In this document: positions 35,912 to 45,538 of the stretch, in pieces
Layout: each line of letters opens with the position of its first letter
Position numbering within the stretch: position 1 is the first letter of the stretch
NCBI GenBank assembly: GCA_025655595.1
Contig: JAHXIO010000002.1
Span: 1 to 64,000 of the forward strand
DNA: 64,000 nucleotides
Source of the DNA: Candidatus Thiodiazotropha sp. (ex Monitilora ramsayi)
GTDB lineage: Bacteria; Pseudomonadota; Gammaproteobacteria; Chromatiales; Chromatiaceae
Direction: 5' to 3'
Program-made: the position numbers and the translations under genes
Notes under the pieces: model-generated
The model's input: only the letters and a program-made list of their open reading frames with translations
Told to the model about the DNA's origin: nothing
Database searches by the model: none

Positions 35912-36853
35912 TCACACAGTCGAAAGGTGCTTTCGCTGTTCTTCCAAACCACCCCAAAATGCTGCTACACCATCCAGCATTTCGTTGCCTACCCGGATAA
36001 ACTGGTCTTCATCGATCTCACGCGTGCAGTACAACTCTTCCAACTCCTCCTGCGTGTGGCGCGCATGCTGCGCTTCGATGCGACTGTGCCAGGTAAAGAA
36101 TGCCAGTGGCAGATCGGAATCGGTACGCTTGTTGTACCCTGTCAGTCCTTCGACGAGCTCATCCCAGAAACCGGCGGCGGCCCAGTTCTCGACGGCATAG
36201 CTGGCGGCCTGAGACGTCTGGTAATCGGAGCTGCCGTAGAGGCGAATCAGTTCATCGCAATAAAACAGTGTCGATGCCGTGCCGTGCACGCGCCTGCCGA
36301 CCTCTGAAAATTCCAGTCCCAGCTTATCGGCAATTCGAATCAGCCATTCGAGGTGAGCGGCACGAAATCGAAAGGTGCCGCCCTCGACCGAACCCTGCGT
36401 CGCCACCAGTTCAGGATCACCTTCACGATCGGCGTCTTCCCTGCTTTTCAATTTTGGACGCGGCCCATTGAAGAGTACACCGATTTCATTGGCAAGAATC
36501 TCCTTGGAGGCCCGCATGCCTTCCAGGGTATCGGCATTGATGGTCTTCTGCAGTTGTGCCACCAGAAACTGATTGGAGAAGACTGAGAACTGGATGACAA
36601 AGTCTCGCACCTGGTCAAGAGTTTGTGTGCCCCGGCTGAACCAGGCCGTGTAGCGGTTGTCGGTTATGACACGGTGTTGCAGCAGCTCACGATTGATACG
36701 CTCCTGAAATTGCAGAAAGCGTCGGGCTTTTTCAATCGAATAGCCGGTACGGTGTTCCAGGATGGCGCGCAGTGAGGGCTCGGTCAGTCCGTCAAGGTGA
36801 TACCGGTTGGCAAACTCCTGCAGTGTTTGACCTTTTGTTGCGTGCCTCATCAT
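35912..36853 (-). CDS. Putative haem-oxygenase-like fold di-iron protein
   Basis: I do not recognise a named enzyme in this 313-residue protein. It is all-helical by pattern, and the C-terminal two thirds looks like the haem-oxygenase-like di-iron oxidase/oxygenase (PqqC/TenA/CADD-related) fold. Candidate metal-ligand helices include AVENWAAAGFWDELVEGL and TWHSRIEAQHARHTQEELEE, with glutamate and histidines at helical spacing. QFSVFSNQFLVAQLQKTINA is a likely conserved core helix. No signal or membrane segment is seen. It lies downstream of and converges on icmF, and precedes no operon partner closely (the upstream tyrosine genes end 110 bases away). Function unknown. Confidence 0.55.
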   Translation of the reverse strand: MMRHATKGQTLQEFANRYHLDGLTEPSLRAILEHRTGYSIEKARRFLQFQERINRELLQHRVITDNRYTAWFSRGTQTLDQVRDFVIQFSVFSNQFLVAQLQKTINADTLEGMRASKEILANEIGVLFNGPRPKLKSREDADREGDPELVATQGSVEGGTFRFRAAHLEWLIRIADKLGLEFSEVGRRVHGTASTLFYCDELIRLYGSSDYQTSQAASYAVENWAAAGFWDELVEGLTGYNKRTDSDLPLAFFTWHSRIEAQHARHTQEELEELYCTREIDEDQFIRVGNEMLDGVAAFWGGLEEQRKHLSTV

Positions 36854-36962
36854 ATTCTACAAGTCCTCCACAAAGCCCCCTCTCCATTATTGGGAGGGGG
36901 TTCTCTACTAAATTATTTAGACTGAATTTCGGATTTGTGGTTCTCGGACTGGATACCGGGTT

Positions 36963-37616
36963 TCATTCCGCGTCTCCCTGATTATCCGGTGCTGCCGTTT
37001 TGAATGCCGCTAATGAATTACAATTTTTATATATTTTTTCGACAGTTGGATATGCTGCAAGGTCGCACTTGTAACGTATCGCGTTATACACCTGCGGAAT
37101 CAAGCAGATGTCCGCGAATGTCGGCGTATCAACATAGCAACATCGTCCCGCCAGTGAATGTTTATCCAGCAACGCCTCGACAGCGCCCAGTCCCTCAGCA
37201 ATCCAGTGGCAGTACCAATCCTGTTTTTTTATTTCATCCACATCAAGTGTCTGCCTGAGATATCCCAGTACCCTGAGGTTGTTTAACGGCTGCGTGTCAC
37301 AGGCGATGATCTGTGCCAACGATCGCACATAAGCACGGTCGCGAGCATTGGCCGGTAACAGAGGAGGATCCGGCCAGACCTCTTCCAGATATTCCAGAAT
37401 CGCCAGTGACTGGGTCAGGCTACGCTGACCGTCCAGCAACGTCGGCACCAGACCTTGTGGGTTTAGCGCCAGGTATTCCGGCTGCCAGTTCTCCCCGCCC
37501 TCGCGTAACAAGTGGATATATCGCGGCTCAAACGTCAGCCCTTTCAGGGCCAGCGCAATTCTGACCCGGTATGCGGAGGAACTGCGGAAGTAGGTATAGA
37601 GCGTTAATCCAGACAC
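36963..37616 (-). CDS. maiA: Maleylacetoacetate isomerase (zeta-class GST)
   Basis: This 217-residue glutathione-dependent isomerase converts maleylacetoacetate to fumarylacetoacetate in tyrosine degradation. The glutathione-site motif SSSAYRVRIALALKG near residue 11 is diagnostic of zeta-class GST/MaiA, with NPQGLVPTLLDG and SLAILEYLEE following. It is last of the run hppD-hmgA-fahA-maiA and overlaps the fumarylacetoacetase gene by 13 bases, so it is certainly co-transcribed. Confidence 0.94.
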   Translation of the reverse strand: MSGLTLYTYFRSSSAYRVRIALALKGLTFEPRYIHLLREGGENWQPEYLALNPQGLVPTLLDGQRSLTQSLAILEYLEEVWPDPPLLPANARDRAYVRSLAQIIACDTQPLNNLRVLGYLRQTLDVDEIKKQDWYCHWIAEGLGAVEALLDKHSLAGRCCYVDTPTFADICLIPQVYNAIRYKCDLAAYPTVEKIYKNCNSLAAFKTAAPDNQGDAE

Positions 37617-38587
37617 GCAATCACCTCCTGCTCAATGGCACCAAAAATGCTGTGGCCTTCCCGATCCAGCATTTCGATATGCACACGGTCACCGACACTC
37701 AGAAACGGCGTCTTCGCTTCACCGCTTTCAATAATCTCCAGTACACGCTTTTCCACCAGGCAGGAGCAACCGCGTCCGGTATCCTCATTTGAGACAGTCC
37801 CTGAACCCACAAGCGTACCGGCCGACAGCCTACGAGTCTTTGCAGCGTGACTGATCAGTTCGGCGAAATCGAACTGCATACCCTCACCCGCGTCGGGTTC
37901 TCCGAAACACTCACCGTTGAGCCATGTCCTGAGCGGCAGGTGAACCTTGTTGTCGATCCACTCGGTATTAAGTTCATTGGGTGTCACAGCAACAGGTGAC
38001 AGCGAACTGGAAGGTTTGCCCTGCAAGAATCCGAAACCCTTCGCAAGCTCCGACGGTATCAGATTGCGTAACGACAGATCGTTGATCAGCACCATCAGTT
38101 TGATATGGCCGGCCGCCTCAGTCGGCGTGACGCCCATCGGAACATCGTCCGTAATGACACCGACCTCGGACTCAAAATCCAGTCCCCAGTCTTCATTCAA
38201 CAGACAGATCGGATCACGCGGTCCCAACAGGGTATCGCCACCGCCCTGATACATCAGGGGATCGGTCAGTAATCTTTCAGGCAGTTCCGCGCCCCGTGCC
38301 TTACGCACTCTTTCGACATGACTGAGATAGGCACTGCCATCCAGCCACTGGTAGGTACGTGGCAGCGGCGATGCCAGTTCACGGCTGTCGAGTTGGAAGC
38401 CTTCCCGTTCGTCTTCGTTGAGGTTTTCATATACCGCTTCCAGTTGCGGTGCGACTCGGTCCCAGGACTCAATAGCACGCTGCAGGGTATCGACGATCTG
38501 GGGCACCGGCATGGCACGGTTAAGCGAGCGGTCGACAACCACCAGCGTACCGTCACGCCCGCCATCCCTGAGCGTGGCGAGTTTCAC
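37604..38587 (-). CDS. fahA: Fumarylacetoacetate hydrolase family protein
   Basis: This enzyme cleaves fumarylacetoacetate to fumarate and acetoacetate, ending tyrosine breakdown. The GTG at 38587 overlaps the homogentisate dioxygenase TGA as GTGA and gives 327 residues (VKLATLRDGGRDG). The open frame extends 13 codons further upstream into the neighbour. Metal-binding motif segments are visible: DFESEVGVI, and GSGTVSNEDTGRGCSCL with the RxxCSCL-like active-site pattern. It is a bacterial short form, not the 420-residue eukaryotic type. The place between hmgA and maiA supports the assignment. Confidence 0.92.
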   Translation of the reverse strand: MKLATLRDGGRDGTLVVVDRSLNRAMPVPQIVDTLQRAIESWDRVAPQLEAVYENLNEDEREGFQLDSRELASPLPRTYQWLDGSAYLSHVERVRKARGAELPERLLTDPLMYQGGGDTLLGPRDPICLLNEDWGLDFESEVGVITDDVPMGVTPTEAAGHIKLMVLINDLSLRNLIPSELAKGFGFLQGKPSSSLSPVAVTPNELNTEWIDNKVHLPLRTWLNGECFGEPDAGEGMQFDFAELISHAAKTRRLSAGTLVGSGTVSNEDTGRGCSCLVEKRVLEIIESGEAKTPFLSVGDRVHIEMLDREGHSIFGAIEQEVIACLD

Positions 38588-39720
38588 GGCTTGCCGCCCT
38601 TCCAGGAATCCACATACCCGGACCACTCGACACCGTCAGGTAACTCGGCCACTTCCAGTGCATCCCGCGTATCGATCATCACCGCCACTTCGTCGGTCTC
38701 CTTGCGCAAGGACTTGCTGCCAATCTCGAGCGCTTTGGGATGCGGCCCATGGGTAATACCGGCCGGATGCAGGGTCAACATGCCGGGATGGATATTGTCC
38801 CGTGAGAAAAACTCGCCACGGTGATAGAAGATAACCTCATCGTAATCGTCGTTGTTATGGAAAAACGGCACCTTCAGGGCACCGGGATCGGATTCGATGG
38901 GGCGTGGTGCAAAGGTGCAGACAACAAAACGGCTGGAGGCAAATGTCGTATGTGCGGATGGCGGTACATGGTAACGCGCGCTCATCAGAGGGCGAATGGC
39001 GCGCCAGTTGATTCGCACGGGAGAGAGGGAGCCGTGCCAGCCAACCGCATCCAGGGGATTGAAGGGATAGTGCAGTGTGCTGACCTGCCCCCGTTTTTTT
39101 ACCCTGACCTGCCAGGGCTCCTCCGTCTGCTGTGCAATGAAAGCATCATCAATGGCCGGCGTCTCGAGCATGGCCGGGTCGAATACTGCATGTGCACCGA
39201 CGATACCCTTGTCCGGCAGGCGATAACTCTCATCGGTCGCTTCGATCATCAACAAAGACAGGGAATCGTGGTGCGCAATACGCCACATCGTACCGCGGGG
39301 TAACATCACATAGTCGCCCTCACGGATTTCAAGGTGGCCATAGTCGCAAAACAGATCGGCGGAACCGTGATGCACGAACAACAATTCGTCACCGTCGGCA
39401 TTGCGGACCAGATGATCCATAACTGACTCAATACGCCAGAAACGGATTTTTACCTGTGTGTTGAAGAGCAACGCTACCGCATTCCAGGGTGACTCGCCTG
39501 TACACTCGAGCTTCGTGGCATCAAAGGCACGCGGTTGCAGAGGACCCTCAACGTCACTCCATCCTGTCGGCGGATGACGGTGATACATCTGCGTCGACGG
39601 CCCGTAAAAACCTTCCCTGCCCAGCTCACGCTCATAGGTATCGGCAGGCAGGTCCACGTGCGCTTGCCGGGATGCGATACCCTCGATACGTGGCAGGGAT
39701 ATCCAGTGCAATCGCGCCAT
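38584..39720 (-). CDS. hmgA: Homogentisate 1,2-dioxygenase
   Basis: This non-haem iron dioxygenase opens the ring of homogentisate to maleylacetoacetate. The 378-residue product is the shorter bacterial form (Pseudomonas/human forms are about 440). Conserved stretches are FNPLDAVGWHGSLSPVRINW, FFHNNDDYDEVIFYHRGEF and HPAGITHGPHP, which carry the iron ligands (two His and one Glu). It is one base after hppD and overlaps fahA, so the four tyrosine genes form one operon. Secure on motifs. Confidence 0.93.
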   Translation of the reverse strand: MARLHWISLPRIEGIASRQAHVDLPADTYERELGREGFYGPSTQMYHRHPPTGWSDVEGPLQPRAFDATKLECTGESPWNAVALLFNTQVKIRFWRIESVMDHLVRNADGDELLFVHHGSADLFCDYGHLEIREGDYVMLPRGTMWRIAHHDSLSLLMIEATDESYRLPDKGIVGAHAVFDPAMLETPAIDDAFIAQQTEEPWQVRVKKRGQVSTLHYPFNPLDAVGWHGSLSPVRINWRAIRPLMSARYHVPPSAHTTFASSRFVVCTFAPRPIESDPGALKVPFFHNNDDYDEVIFYHRGEFFSRDNIHPGMLTLHPAGITHGPHPKALEIGSKSLRKETDEVAVMIDTRDALEVAELPDGVEWSGYVDSWKGGKP

Positions 39721-39721
39721 G

Positions 39722-40777
39722 TCAGATCACCCCCCGCTTCAACTGATCGCGCTCGATCGCTTCAAACAGGGCCTGGAAATTACCTTCGCCAAATCCGTCG
39801 TGCCCCTTGCGCTGGATGATTTCAAAGAAAATGGGGCCGATCACGGTCTGGGTAAAAATCTGCAGCAATAGACCGCCACTCTCCTCTGCAGCACCGTCGA
39901 TCAGAATCCGGTTGCGTTGCAGGCGTTGCAGATTCTCCTTGTGCCAGGGGATGCGTTCGTTGACGGTTTCGTAGTAGGTATAGGGCACATCCATGAACTC
40001 AACGCCAGCCTCGCGCAACGCCTCGACTGTGGCATAGATATCCGTGGTAGAGAGTGCAATGTGCTGAACACCTTCTCCATGATAGATATCCAGGTATTCC
40101 TGGATCTGTGATTTTTTGTCTGCCGGCTCGTTAATCGGGATCCGAACCTTGCCACAGGGACTCACCATGGCGCGCGAACGCAGACCCGTGGCCTTGCCAT
40201 GGATATCGAAATAACGAATCTCACGAAAGCCGAAAATACGCTCGTAGAACTGCGCCCAAAGGTCCATATGCCCCTCGCGCACATTATTGGTCAGATGATC
40301 AATGCAACTCAGACCTACGCCTGTGGGATGAAAGGACGCACCTTGTATCGGAATAAAGTCGACATCATAAATCGAGTCATGCGCATAGTGGTCGATCAAA
40401 TAAACCAGGCTGCGACCCACACCGTGTATGGCGGGAATATTCAGCTCCATGGGCCGGGGCTGCGCCAAGTAGGGTTCCGCACCCAGTGCAACAGCGCGAT
40501 CGAATGCGTCGGCAGCATTTTTCACGCGCAGGCCGATAGCGCACACTGAAGGCCCGTGTACCCGCGCAAAGTCCTGGGCGAAACTTTCCGGCTCATGATT
40601 AACGATAAAATTGATATCGCCCTGCCGATAGAGGACAACATCCTTGGACCGGTGCCGCCCGATTGCGACAAAGCCCATACTTTCGAATACACGCGCCAAG
40701 GCCCGGCTCTCTTCCGCCGCATATTCGACAAACTCAAAACCGTCCACACCCATCGGATTTGTGTCAGACAATTTCAT
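39722..40777 (-). CDS. hppD: 4-Hydroxyphenylpyruvate dioxygenase
   Basis: HPPD converts 4-hydroxyphenylpyruvate, from tyrosine transamination, to homogentisate. The 351-residue product has the two vicinal-oxygen-chelate halves. Iron ligands are seen in IDHLTNNV, VQHIALST and the C-terminal FFEIIQRKGHDGFGEGNFQALF. The family sequence GVGLSCIDHL and FREIRYFDIHGKATGLRSRAM are also present. It is the first gene of the tyrosine operon and is divergent from leucine dehydrogenase, with a 297-base shared upstream region in which I see no clear operator. Confidence 0.95.
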   Translation of the reverse strand: MKLSDTNPMGVDGFEFVEYAAEESRALARVFESMGFVAIGRHRSKDVVLYRQGDINFIVNHEPESFAQDFARVHGPSVCAIGLRVKNAADAFDRAVALGAEPYLAQPRPMELNIPAIHGVGRSLVYLIDHYAHDSIYDVDFIPIQGASFHPTGVGLSCIDHLTNNVREGHMDLWAQFYERIFGFREIRYFDIHGKATGLRSRAMVSPCGKVRIPINEPADKKSQIQEYLDIYHGEGVQHIALSTTDIYATVEALREAGVEFMDVPYTYYETVNERIPWHKENLQRLQRNRILIDGAAEESGGLLLQIFTQTVIGPIFFEIIQRKGHDGFGEGNFQALFEAIERDQLKRGVI

Positions 40778-41074
40778 TTCTCACCCGGAAGGTGACCCTT
40801 ACCTATTACTTAGACCAATTCACCGCAAATGGTTACAGAAATAAAACCGCAGGTGACATGGTTTGACACGAATACCGGCCGAGTGTCTTTGTCACACGCT
40901 ATTAACCTTTTCCAACAGGGTTTTTTAGTGCTCCGTTTTGCTGAAAACACTTCTGCATCTCTGTCACTGCACGGCTATTCCAATAACAGAAACCTCCGCA
41001 TCGTATGCCGGTCTAACACTACAATGTAAATCATCGATCCCGAGGTATGACACACGGGATATAAGGAGTCAGCT

Positions 41075-42160
41075 GTGGGGCGAACCAATACACAGCAGGT
41101 TTCAGACTTAATTGCTCGTGAAAAAAAAACGTGCCTGGATCTGTTTTCTACAGCGGAAGCACAGGGCTTCGGTGACATTCACTTCAAATCCGATCCTGCA
41201 AATCAGTTGCAGGCCATCATTGCCATACACAGTACAAAACTCGGCCCCGCCGCGGGTGGCTGTCGTTTCAGGCACTACGCGACAACAGACGCAGCCATCG
41301 AGGATGCTCTGCGCCTGGCGCGAGGCATGAGCTATAAAGCCGCGCTTGCCGGACTGAAGAGTGGTGGCGGTAAGGCCGTCCTGATTCTCCCGGATAAACT
41401 CCGTGACCGGGAAGCCCTGTTTGAATCCTTCGGTGACTTTATCGAAAGCCTCGGCGGCCGTTATCTGACGGCGGTCGACAGCGGTACCAGCCCGCTTGAC
41501 ATGGATATCGTCGCCCGTCGCACAAAACACGTACTGGGAGCATCGAAAAGCAGCGGTGGTACCGGAGATCCCTCGCCAACCACAGCCAGAGGCGTACGCA
41601 TGGGGATAGAAGCCGCCGTCAGACATCTCCTGAACAGGGACAGCCTCGAGGATATTCATGTTGCGATCCAGGGCCTGGGGCATGTAGGTTACCCACTGGC
41701 AAGAGAACTTCATGCACAGGGGGCTCGCCTTAGCGTCACAGATACGCACGCAGACCATGTACAACGTTGCGTGGATGAATTTAATGCTCGTCCCATAACA
41801 CTTGAAGCCATCTACAGCGTCGAATGTGACGTATTCGCGCCCTGCGCACTGGGCGCCGTCGTAAACGATGCAACGATCAAGCGTTTCAATACCCGCATTA
41901 TCGCCGGTGCGGCGAATAACCAGCTTGAGTATGAAAGGCACGGCAACCTGTTGCACGAGCGCCAGATTCTGTACGTACCGGATTATGTGATCAATTCAGG
42001 CGGGCTGATCCACGTACTCCTGAATAACCCATCGGAATGCGAGTCACGTCTGTCACACATGACCGAAACGCTGGCCGAAATGTTTGAGCAGGCGGACCAA
42101 TCCGGCATTCCGCCGTTCAGGCAGGCTGCCATCATGGCAGAAAATATTCTGGGTAGATGA
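41075..42160 (+). CDS. Leucine/branched-chain amino acid dehydrogenase (Glu/Leu/Phe/Val DH family)
   Basis: This 361-residue NAD-dependent dehydrogenase deaminates leucine, valine or isoleucine to 2-oxoacids. The glycine-rich substrate segment GPAAGGCRFRHYATTDAAIEDALRLARGM (landmark region, residues about 50-80) contains the family's substrate site, and LAGLKSGGGKAVLI carries the catalytic lysine. The Rossmann motif is IQGLGHVGYPLA. Phenylalanine dehydrogenases share the fold; Leu/Val specificity is inferred from the branched-chain genes that follow. The GTG start at 41075 lacks a strong ribosome site. It supplies substrates for the E1/E2 complex encoded next. Confidence 0.9.
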   Translation: MGRTNTQQVSDLIAREKKTCLDLFSTAEAQGFGDIHFKSDPANQLQAIIAIHSTKLGPAAGGCRFRHYATTDAAIEDALRLARGMSYKAALAGLKSGGGKAVLILPDKLRDREALFESFGDFIESLGGRYLTAVDSGTSPLDMDIVARRTKHVLGASKSSGGTGDPSPTTARGVRMGIEAAVRHLLNRDSLEDIHVAIQGLGHVGYPLARELHAQGARLSVTDTHADHVQRCVDEFNARPITLEAIYSVECDVFAPCALGAVVNDATIKRFNTRIIAGAANNQLEYERHGNLLHERQILYVPDYVINSGGLIHVLLNNPSECESRLSHMTETLAEMFEQADQSGIPPFRQAAIMAENILGR

Positions 42161-42325
42161 GACAGGATTATTACAGGTAACTGAAGTACCACTCGAGAAT
42201 AATGAAAATGTTTAGGGATGCTATTTCACAAATCTCAAAACCCACCTTGTCAAGCTTGGCACAGACGTATCCGGGTTTCTGGTTTCAAAGATACAGCATA
42301 TGTATTCATGACTGGGAAAGCAGAT

Positions 42326-43459
42326 ATGTCCGCACATAAAACCACAATTAAATTAACCAGTGCGCACAGAGTACAAAGAGATGGACCTGAAACCGTCGCA
42401 CGATTTGAAATCCACTATCACCAATATCTGAATGCACAGGGCGAACCCGTGCACTCCCTGCCGGACTTTGCATCCGACCCTGACCGACTGGCCCGTCTCT
42501 ACCGGGCCATGTTGTTGACCCGCGTCTTCGACACCAAGGCCATAGCTTTGCAACGCACCGGTCAGCTGGGTACCTATGCCTCATCGATGGGGCAGGAAGC
42601 GATCGGGGCGGCTATTGGTACTGTTATGCGGGACGACGACGTACTGTTACCGACCTACCGCGAATACGCAGCGCAGTTTCTACGCGGTGTCAGCATAAGT
42701 GAGATCCTGCTCTACTGGGGCGGTGACGAGCGTGGTATGAATTATCAGCGGACTCGCGAGGATTTTCCGATCAGCGTACCGGTCGCCAGCCAGACGGCCC
42801 ATGCTGTCGGCGTGGCCTATGCATTCAAATACCGTAAACAACCGCGCGTCGCAGTCTGCGTGCTGGGTGACGGTGGCACCTCCAAGGGTGACTTTTATGA
42901 GGCGCTCAACCTCGCCGGTGTCTGGAAATTACCCGTGCTGTTCGTGGTCAACAACAATCAGTGGGCCATCTCCGTACAGCGGGATAAACAGACTGCCGCG
43001 ACAACGCTGGCACAGAAAGCGATTGCTGGCGGGATCCAGGGCGAGCAGGTCGATGGTAACGATGTCATTGCCTTATGTGACCGTATGCAACTGGCGTTGG
43101 ACAGGATTCGCGACACCCATGAACCGATGCTGATCGAAGCACTCACCTACCGCCTGTGCGACCACACCACGGCGGATGACGCCAACCGCTACCGTCCGGA
43201 AGAAGAGGTTGAAGCGCAGCGCATCAATGATCCCTTGCGTCGACTGAAACATTACATGGTCAACAACGGTTACTGGAATGATCAGAAAGAGGAACAGCTG
43301 AACAAAGCCTGTATCGATGAGGTCGATGCAGCGGTTAAAGCCTATCTTGAAACACCGCCGCAGCCTCCGGAAAGCATGTTCGATTATCTATACGAAGAAT
43401 TACCCGACGCCTTGAAAGAACAAAGATCGCATGCAGCAGGGAGGAAACGCGATGATTGA
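42326..43459 (+). CDS. Branched-chain 2-oxoacid dehydrogenase E1 alpha subunit
   Basis: This TPP-dependent subunit decarboxylates 2-oxoacids from leucine, valine and isoleucine. The 377-residue product from the ATG at 42326 has the TPP motif GDGGTSKGDFYEALNLAG...VVNNN near residues 180-210 and the family segment LPTYREYAAQFLRGVS. An open frame starts 36 codons earlier (42218), but that part is not family-like. Pyruvate dehydrogenase E1alpha is similar; branched-chain specificity is inferred from the leucine dehydrogenase upstream. Its last codons overlap the E1 beta start. Confidence 0.9.
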   Translation: MSAHKTTIKLTSAHRVQRDGPETVARFEIHYHQYLNAQGEPVHSLPDFASDPDRLARLYRAMLLTRVFDTKAIALQRTGQLGTYASSMGQEAIGAAIGTVMRDDDVLLPTYREYAAQFLRGVSISEILLYWGGDERGMNYQRTREDFPISVPVASQTAHAVGVAYAFKYRKQPRVAVCVLGDGGTSKGDFYEALNLAGVWKLPVLFVVNNNQWAISVQRDKQTAATTLAQKAIAGGIQGEQVDGNDVIALCDRMQLALDRIRDTHEPMLIEALTYRLCDHTTADDANRYRPEEEVEAQRINDPLRRLKHYMVNNGYWNDQKEEQLNKACIDEVDAAVKAYLETPPQPPESMFDYLYEELPDALKEQRSHAAGRKRDD

Positions 43460-44432
43460 AGCCAACCTGGTCGAAGCGGTCAACCTTGCGCTGGCACAGG
43501 AGATGGCAACCGACGACAATGTACTGGTTATGGGTGAAGATGTCGGCGTCAACGGCGGTGTATTCCGCGCAACGATGAACCTGCAAAAACAGTTCGGTAC
43601 CACACGTGTATTGGACACACCGCTGTCCGAAACAGTAATTGGCGGTATGGCGATCGGTATGGCTGCACAGGGCCTGAAACCCGTTGCCGAAATCCAGTTC
43701 ATGGGCTTTATCTATCCGGTCATTGACCAGATACTGAATCATGCGTCCCGCCTGCGAAACAGGACACGCGGTCGACTGAGCTGCCCGATGGTCCTGCGCG
43801 CACCTTTCGGCGGCGGCATTCATGCGCCGGAACACCATTCGGAAAGCACCGAGGCGATGTTTGCCCACATACCCGGGATACGGGTTGTCATTCCCTCCTC
43901 GCCTGCCCGCGCCTACGGTCTGTTACTCGCCGCCATACGTGATCCGGATCCGGTTGTGTTCCTTGAACCCAAACGCATCTATCGTATCGCCAAACAGGAG
44001 ATCGAAGACAACGGCGAGGCATTACCACTCGACACATGCTTTGTCTTGCGCGAAGGTCCCGATATCACTCTGGTCACCTGGGGTGCGATGACGCATGACA
44101 CCCTGCAGGCGGCTGATGCACTGGCTGAAGAAGGCATACGCGCTGAGGTCATCGATATCGCCACACTGAAGCCCCTCGACATGGCGACCATCCTCGAATC
44201 CATTGCCAAAACCGGACGCTGCGTTATTGTCCATGAAGCCGCGAAAAGCGGCGGACTGGGGGCTGAAATCGCTGCCGGGATAGCCGAAAAAGGCCTGCTG
44301 CATCTACTGGCCCCGGTCGAGCGGGTAACCGGTTACGATACGGTCATGCCCCTATTCCGCCTCGAACAGTGTTACATGCCGGACAAACAACAGATCATGG
44401 ACGCGGCCAGAAAAACAGTGGAGTTTGCATGA
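43452..44432 (+). CDS. Branched-chain 2-oxoacid dehydrogenase E1 beta subunit
   Basis: This 326-residue partner of E1 alpha completes the thiamine-diphosphate site. The start at 43452 has GGAGG seven bases upstream and overlaps the E1 alpha stop. Motifs are GEDVGVNGGVFRAT, DTPLSETVIGGMAIGMA, FMGFIYPVIDQILNHASRLR and HAPEHHSESTEAMFAHIPG, all typical of E1 beta. It is followed with ATGA overlap by the E2 gene. Confidence 0.93.
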   Translation: MIEANLVEAVNLALAQEMATDDNVLVMGEDVGVNGGVFRATMNLQKQFGTTRVLDTPLSETVIGGMAIGMAAQGLKPVAEIQFMGFIYPVIDQILNHASRLRNRTRGRLSCPMVLRAPFGGGIHAPEHHSESTEAMFAHIPGIRVVIPSSPARAYGLLLAAIRDPDPVVFLEPKRIYRIAKQEIEDNGEALPLDTCFVLREGPDITLVTWGAMTHDTLQAADALAEEGIRAEVIDIATLKPLDMATILESIAKTGRCVIVHEAAKSGGLGAEIAAGIAEKGLLHLLAPVERVTGYDTVMPLFRLEQCYMPDKQQIMDAARKTVEFA

Positions 44433-45538
44433 AAATATTCAAACTGCCGGACCTCGGGGAAGGCCTGGTCGAAGTGGAGATTATCGAGTGGTTCGTCAAG
44501 GAGGGCGATAGCGTCGGCGAAGATCAGCATATTGTCTCTGTCGAAACCGCCAAGGCGATTGTCGAGATTCCAAGTCCACAGGCCGGACGCATCAAACAGC
44601 GTTACGGAGAACCGGGGGATATTGTGCAAGTGGGCGATCCGCTGCTGGAATTCGATTCCGGTGAAGAGGAGCCCGCCGATAAGGGCACTGTCGTCGGCAC
44701 GGTCGAGGTCGGCAAGGAGGTGTTGCGGGAAACGCCAACGGGAGTGGCCGGTGCAGGTGCAGCCAGTGTACGCGCCACACCGGCGGTTCGCGCACTGGCA
44801 CGCCGCCTCGAAGTGGATCTCTCCGTCGTCACACCCAGCGGTCAAGACGGCACTATCACAGCGTCCGATGTTCAACGGGTGGCGAAGATATTTTCCGAAG
44901 TGGGACCGCTGGAATCCCTACGTGGGGCACGCCGGGCGATGGCGCGCAACATGGCGAAAGCTCACACAGAGATTGCTGCCGTCACAGTCTGCGACGATGC
45001 CGTCATCGAGGCCTGGGCCGAAGACGGCGATGTCACCGTACGCCTGATACGCGCCATTACTATTGCTTGTAAAACCGAGCCTTCACTGAATGCCTGGTAC
45101 GACAGCCACTCGGTGGGCCGGCGTCTGATCAAACAGGTTCACCTGGGTATTGCCGTCGATACCGACGACGGTTTGTTCGTACCCGTGTTGCGTGATGTTG
45201 GGAACAAGGATGCAAAGACCCTACGCACTGAACTGGATGCGTTGAAGGAGAAGGTGCATTCGCGCAAGATTCCGCCCGAAGACCTGCGCGGCCAGACGAT
45301 TACCCTATCCAATTTCGGCACCTTTGCTGGTCGCTATGCCGACCCGATTGTCGTACCACCCACGGTTGCGATTCTCGGCGCCGGCAAGGTCAGGCCGGAA
45401 GTTGTCGCCTGCGACGGCAATCCTGTCGTGAAACAGATCATGCCGCTTTCCCTGACCTTTGATCACCGGGCCGTGACAGGTGGTGAAGCCAGCCGGTTTC
45501 TTGGCGAGGTAATTAAGGACCTGGAGGCTCCGGAGTAG
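44429..45538 (+). CDS. 2-Oxoacid dehydrogenase E2 (dihydrolipoamide acyltransferase)
   Basis: This 369-residue core subunit has one N-terminal lipoyl domain (about 1-80, lipoyl lysine in VETAKAIVEIPS) and a peripheral-subunit-binding domain (about 112-148, ATPAVRALARRLEVDLS). The C-terminal acyltransferase domain carries the catalytic motif DHRAVTGGEASRFL (the usual DHRxxDG has TG here). The ATG at 44429 overlaps the E1 beta stop. No dihydrolipoamide dehydrogenase (E3) gene follows; the complex must share an E3 encoded elsewhere. Confidence 0.92.
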   Translation: MKIFKLPDLGEGLVEVEIIEWFVKEGDSVGEDQHIVSVETAKAIVEIPSPQAGRIKQRYGEPGDIVQVGDPLLEFDSGEEEPADKGTVVGTVEVGKEVLRETPTGVAGAGAASVRATPAVRALARRLEVDLSVVTPSGQDGTITASDVQRVAKIFSEVGPLESLRGARRAMARNMAKAHTEIAAVTVCDDAVIEAWAEDGDVTVRLIRAITIACKTEPSLNAWYDSHSVGRRLIKQVHLGIAVDTDDGLFVPVLRDVGNKDAKTLRTELDALKEKVHSRKIPPEDLRGQTITLSNFGTFAGRYADPIVVPPTVAILGAGKVRPEVVACDGNPVVKQIMPLSLTFDHRAVTGGEASRFLGEVIKDLEAPE

